Under the pieces are notes generated by a model. The model was given only the letters and a program-made list of their open reading frames with translations, was not told the DNA's origin and ran no database searches. A program made the position numbers and the translations under genes. A stretch of DNA of 64,000 nt from Citrifermentans bemidjiense Bem. Lineage in GTDB: Bacteria; Desulfobacterota; Desulfuromonadia; Geobacterales; Geobacteraceae. The first letter of the stretch is position 1. Every line of letters begins with the position of its first letter. Of this stretch, positions 60,518-64,000 are shown one piece after another. The stretch lies in NCBI RefSeq assembly GCF_000020725.1, contig NC_011146.1, positions 3,972,001 through 4,036,000 on the forward strand. Reading direction: 5' to 3'.

Positions 60518-63500
60518 ATGGCGAGACACAAGATAACCGCTCCCGGTCTTGCTGCCGGCATCGTACATAGAGAAAGGCTGTTCCAGGTTTTGGACCATGC
60601 CGATAAACCTGTGCGCTGGATTTCCGGTCCCGGCGGCTCCGGCAAGACCACCCTGGTCTCCAGCTACCTCGAAACCCGCGGCATCCCAGCCCTGTGGTAC
60701 CAGGCAGACCAAAGCGACTCCGACCCGGCCACCTTCTTCTATTACATGGGTCTGGCGTTTCAGGACTCTGTTTCACCCGACCGCGAACCGCTGCCACTTC
60801 TCACCCCCGAATACCTTGCCGGCCTCAAGACCTTCTCTCGCCGTTACTTCCAACAACTCTTCGCACAACTGCCGGCACCTTACGCCATAGTCATTGATAA
60901 CTACCAGGAGATCCCGGCTGGTTCCCCGTTTCACGAACTGATAGCGGAGGGACTGGCGCAATGTCCGGACGGGATCACCGTGATAGCCACAAGCAGGGAA
61001 GAGCCGCCTGCGGTGTTGACCGTGAACGAAACAGCGGCACGTTTCGCTTTCCTCGGCTGGAGCGACCTCCGGTTTTCCTTCGACGAGGCCAGGGAGTTCG
61101 CCGGGACACAGACTTCAAGCCACATTGAGACCGAAGCGCTGGCGAGCCTTTACGCCAAGACGGACGGGTGGATAGCCGGGCTGCTCCTGATCCTGGAGAG
61201 CCTCGACGGCGGCACCCTCGACCAAAAGCTGCTGCAAGAACTTCCTCTCGACAAGGTGTTCGTGTACTTCGCCGACAAGATCTTCGAAGCGCGAGACGGC
61301 GAGCTGCAAAACTTCCTGCTGAAGACCGCTCTGGTCCCGGGAATCACGGCGCAGATGGCCGAGCGTTTGACCGGCATCGGCAGTTCCGAGCAGATCCTCT
61401 CCCGGCTCTGCCGCAACCGTTTCTTTACCGCGAAGTCCTCGCCGGCAGACCCCGTCTACCAGTACCATCCACTTTTCAGAGAGTTCCTCGTTGCGCGTGC
61501 GGAGGGAACCCTTCCTGCCGCCGAGCTGAGGGAAATCAGGCGGCAGGCCGCCTCCCTGCTTAAGGGCGCGGATCGAGCCGAGGACGCGGCAGGCCTGCTC
61601 ACCGAGGCTTCGGACTGGGACGGCGTTGCGGAGCTGATCCTCGATTGCGCGCCGCTGCTTGCTGCGGAAGGAAGAAGCGAGACGGTTCGTGGCTGGCTTG
61701 AGAGCGTACCTGCCGAGAGCGTGGCAGTAAACCCAGGCCTGCTCTACTGGAAAGGGGTATGCCTGCTGCTTCATTCGCCTCCTGCAAGCAGGGTCTGTTT
61801 CCGTGAGGCCTACGATCTATACCGCCTGGCCGACGACCGGGTCGGCATGCTCCTCTCCTGGTCCGGCGGCGCGGAAGCATCGCTTTACGACAGGGAGTTC
61901 ACCCCGCTGGACCAGTGGCTCGCCCTGCTGGAAGAGATGCGGATCGAGGAAGGGGACATTCCCTCGCGACAGCTTGAGGAGCAGATGGCCATGAGCATCT
62001 TCAACGCCATGGCTTTCAGGCAGCCGCACCACCGCGACATCTCCAAGTGGCGCGAGCGCGCCCTTTCCCTGGTGCGCGGCTGCGCCGACATCAACCTGCG
62101 TCTGCAGTCGGCAATCCATCTGGTCGTCCACGATCTCTGGAACGGGAACTTCGGCAGGGCGAGCGTACTGCTGGAGCAGACCTTGGCAATGGCCAGCACG
62201 GGCAAGCCCTCCCCGATGACCCGGATCACCATAATGAATGCGCAGGTGCTCAACTGCTATTTCACCGGGGCATGGGCTTCGGGGGTCGCGGTCGCCTTCG
62301 ATGCACTGAGGATGGCGGACGAGACGGGGGTCCACGTCTGGGACATCCAACTCATGGGAAACGGCGCCGGCTGCGCGCTTTGCAGGGGAGACTCCGCCAC
62401 GGCGGATGAGCTGCTGAACGCGATGCGCGACCGGTTGCAATGGGGCGTAAGGCTCGATATCGGCCAATACCATGGGCTGCGTGGATGGCAGGAGAGTCTG
62501 GCAAGACGTTTCCAGGCAGCGATCCCGCACCTGGAACTCTCCTTGGAATCCCTCCAGGGGACGGGTTTCCTGGCGCCGGAAGCGGTGATGCTCATAACCC
62601 TGGCCGACAACCTCCGGATGACCGGAAATCCGACCCGGGCAGAGGCATGCCTTAGCCGTGCCTGTGACATCGCCCGCGGTATGGGGAGCGGGTACCTTGA
62701 GTTCCTTTGCCTTCTGAACAGCGCCGAACTTGCGCTGGATGCTGAAGACGACGTGCAGGGCGATATGCTGCTGCGCCGGGCGATGGCCCTTGGCAGTGCC
62801 GGAGGGTACCTGAACGGCTGGTGCTGGCGCCCCGATGCCCTGGTGCGGCTATGCACCAAGGCATTGGAGAACGACGTAGAGGCTGCTTACGTAACCCGGC
62901 TGGTGCGCCATTGGGCGCTGGCGCCGGAGACGCCGCCGCAGCATCTGGACAACTGGCCCTGGCAGTTCCAGATCCTCACCCTGGGGGGCTTTCAGCTGAT
63001 CCGGGGAAACGAGCCCCTGATCCTTGCCGGTAAATCGCGAAAGCCGCTGGAACTGTTGAAAGCTCTGGTGGCCTTCGGCGGCAGCAACGTGCCCCTGGAG
63101 CGGCTTACCGATGCGCTTTGGCCCGAAACCGACGGCGACCTGGCCCAGCGCTCCTTCGACACGACCCTGCATCGGCTCCGAAAGTTGCTGGCAGATGAAA
63201 AGGTACTCCAACTCCAGGCGGGAAAGCTTTCCATCAACCCCAGGTACTGCTGGATCGACACCTGGGCCTTCGAGCGCCGATGCGGCGAGATAGATGCCGC
63301 ATTGAACCTCCCTCTTGCTTTCGAGAAAGGTGCGGCCCTGTACCAGGGAAGCTTCCTCCTCGACGATGCATCCCTGGCCTGGACCGCACCGATGCGGGAC
63401 CAGATGCGCAACCGGCTGCGCCAACTAGTCGGCAGGGCGGGGGGATATTTCGAGGGACTTGAGCGATGGGATCTGGCTGTCACCTGGTACGACAAAGGGA

Positions 63501-63685
63501 TAAAGCTCGATCCGGTTGCCGAAGAATTGCACCAAAGGCTCATGGTCTGCTACCGGCAGCAGGGACAGATGTCGCTGGCGATCAAGACCTATCTCAACTG
63601 CCGCTCGATGCTCTCCACCGAACTTGGGATAGCACCCTCGGCGCACACTGAAGAGATATATCGAAGCTTGACCGTAGGCCAGTAG
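60518..63685 (+). CDS. MalT-like STAND ATPase with C-terminal BTAD transcription-activator domain
   Basis: 1055 aa. N-terminal P-loop ATPase with Walker A GPGGSGKTTL (37-46) and Walker B YAIVIDNYQEI. A winged-helix/arm region and a long helical TPR-like sensor (~340-830) follow. The C-terminus (~880-1050) has an OmpR-type DNA-binding domain (ILTLGGFQLIRGNEPL; LERLTDALWPETDGD; FDTTLHRLRKLLADEKVLQL) and a bacterial transcriptional activator (BTAD) domain. This is the LuxR/MalT-BTAD signal-transduction ATPase layout. ATG 60518 is chosen because GGAGG lies just upstream; ATG 60497 is an alternative. The inducer is unknown; the small ORF downstream is a possible target. Confidence 0.93.
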   Translation: MARHKITAPGLAAGIVHRERLFQVLDHADKPVRWISGPGGSGKTTLVSSYLETRGIPALWYQADQSDSDPATFFYYMGLAFQDSVSPDREPLPLLTPEYLAGLKTFSRRYFQQLFAQLPAPYAIVIDNYQEIPAGSPFHELIAEGLAQCPDGITVIATSREEPPAVLTVNETAARFAFLGWSDLRFSFDEAREFAGTQTSSHIETEALASLYAKTDGWIAGLLLILESLDGGTLDQKLLQELPLDKVFVYFADKIFEARDGELQNFLLKTALVPGITAQMAERLTGIGSSEQILSRLCRNRFFTAKSSPADPVYQYHPLFREFLVARAEGTLPAAELREIRRQAASLLKGADRAEDAAGLLTEASDWDGVAELILDCAPLLAAEGRSETVRGWLESVPAESVAVNPGLLYWKGVCLLLHSPPASRVCFREAYDLYRLADDRVGMLLSWSGGAEASLYDREFTPLDQWLALLEEMRIEEGDIPSRQLEEQMAMSIFNAMAFRQPHHRDISKWRERALSLVRGCADINLRLQSAIHLVVHDLWNGNFGRASVLLEQTLAMASTGKPSPMTRITIMNAQVLNCYFTGAWASGVAVAFDALRMADETGVHVWDIQLMGNGAGCALCRGDSATADELLNAMRDRLQWGVRLDIGQYHGLRGWQESLARRFQAAIPHLELSLESLQGTGFLAPEAVMLITLADNLRMTGNPTRAEACLSRACDIARGMGSGYLEFLCLLNSAELALDAEDDVQGDMLLRRAMALGSAGGYLNGWCWRPDALVRLCTKALENDVEAAYVTRLVRHWALAPETPPQHLDNWPWQFQILTLGGFQLIRGNEPLILAGKSRKPLELLKALVAFGGSNVPLERLTDALWPETDGDLAQRSFDTTLHRLRKLLADEKVLQLQAGKLSINPRYCWIDTWAFERRCGEIDAALNLPLAFEKGAALYQGSFLLDDASLAWTAPMRDQMRNRLRQLVGRAGGYFEGLERWDLAVTWYDKGIKLDPVAEELHQRLMVCYRQQGQMSLAIKTYLNCRSMLSTELGIAPSAHTEEIYRSLTVGQ

Positions 63686-63776
63686 AGATCCGCCCCTCCT
63701 CTCAACATTTTTCCTCCACCTGTAAGTCTTCTGTAAGCCGCTCTCCATTACCATCCCCGCAATAAGGGGCAAGGAA
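63686..63776 (+). promoter_or_regulatory. Gap between the large regulator and the 35-codon ORF
   Basis: Contains two CTGTAAG units 12 bases apart (63720-63738) that could be an activator site or promoter for the small ORF. Otherwise featureless. Confidence 0.35.
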
Positions 63777-63884
63777 ATGAACCTGTTTAGAAGGTATGGC
63801 GGGTTCCATTCAGTTCATCAGGAATACGTGACTGGAGCAGAGGATGTTGCGGAAATAGTCATCCTCGATGAAACACATCAGTAA
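63777..63884 (+). CDS. Candidate 35-aa peptide gene
   Basis: ATG 63777 follows GGGGCAAGGAA closely and opens a 35-codon frame beginning MNLFRRYGGFHSVHQEYVTG and ending with an acidic, aliphatic EIVILDETHQ. It ends with TAA. The good ribosome-binding site and its place 91 bases after a large BTAD regulator make it plausible as a target gene. No homologue recognised; it could be chance. Confidence 0.45.
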   Translation: MNLFRRYGGFHSVHQEYVTGAEDVAEIVILDETHQ

Positions 63885-64000
63885 ACCTCCCAACATAGAA
63901 GTTACCCATATAGAAAATAAATCTTCGCTATCTATAACAGGTAATATATTTCTCATATATAGTAAACCGTCAACACCCTCAATAACATATGTAGAACAAC
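63885..64000. other. A/T-rich end of window
   Basis: 116 bases, strongly A/T-rich (TATATAGAAAATAAATC-like), with no gene. Probably a promoter region for something beyond the window. Confidence 0.4.

Overview
The window looks like a chromosomal segment of a Geobacter-type member of the Desulfuromonadota (Geobacter/Citrifermentans/Geomonas group). The grounds are high GC, a periplasmic c-type cytochrome with 27 haem motifs including several CX4CH, a SelD that is itself a selenoprotein, an HrcA/CIRCE heat-shock operon, and a complete tol-pal operon. The species assignment is inference; no database was consulted.

Layout. 1-3.0 kb: a partial ASKHA corrinoid-activator-like gene, selD (with an in-frame UGA Sec codon) and alr, all on the minus strand. 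3.0-6.4 kb: a thiamine operon with promoter, TPP riboswitch, terminator, thiE-thiD fusion and thiC. Two copies of a ~200-260 bp imperfect palindrome lie on either side of alr and the riboswitch. 6.4-15.7 kb: minus-strand genes for a two-component system, a small membrane protein, a B12/radical-SAM enzyme, an HsmA-like membrane protein, an unknown anchored protein and the 27-haem cytochrome.

16.3-36.3 kb: a 19.8-kb integrated element inserted in tRNA-Thr(CGT). It is bounded by a 52-bp direct repeat of the tRNA 3' end. It carries a tyrosine integrase with probable arm sites, a repressor/early-promoter switch with three operators, AlpA and excisionase-like regulators, and a replication module (loader-like protein plus DnaB). 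It also has a large phage ejection-like protein, a serine recombinase, an SDH-family protease cargo gene, and an overlapping cassette of a small Cys-containing protein, two radical-SAM enzymes and a GNAT acetyltransferase. I see no terminase, portal, capsid or tail genes, so it resembles a satellite or a reduced prophage.

36.4-38.1 kb: three homologous, unidentified, probably structured small-RNA genes on the minus strand, each with a -10-like box and an intrinsic terminator, around a DUF3332 lipoprotein. 38.4-49.5 kb: M23 peptidase, gpmA, a class A PBP, a phospholipase-D-like protein, the hrcA-grpE-dnaK-dnaJ stress operon and hemW. 49.7-55.4 kb: a nitrilase-family amidase and tolQ-tolR-tolA-tolB-pal-cpoB. 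55.4-64 kb: small hypotheticals, tatA-like, nadA, gamma-carbonic anhydrase, an endonuclease-III-like glycosylase, a TraB-like membrane protein, a 1055-residue MalT/BTAD-type regulator, and a 35-codon ORF just downstream of it.

Most housekeeping genes are confidently identified. The most interesting unexplained signals are the three-copy RNA family, the radical-SAM cassette in the mobile element, the control and integration architecture of that element, and the paired intergenic palindromes.
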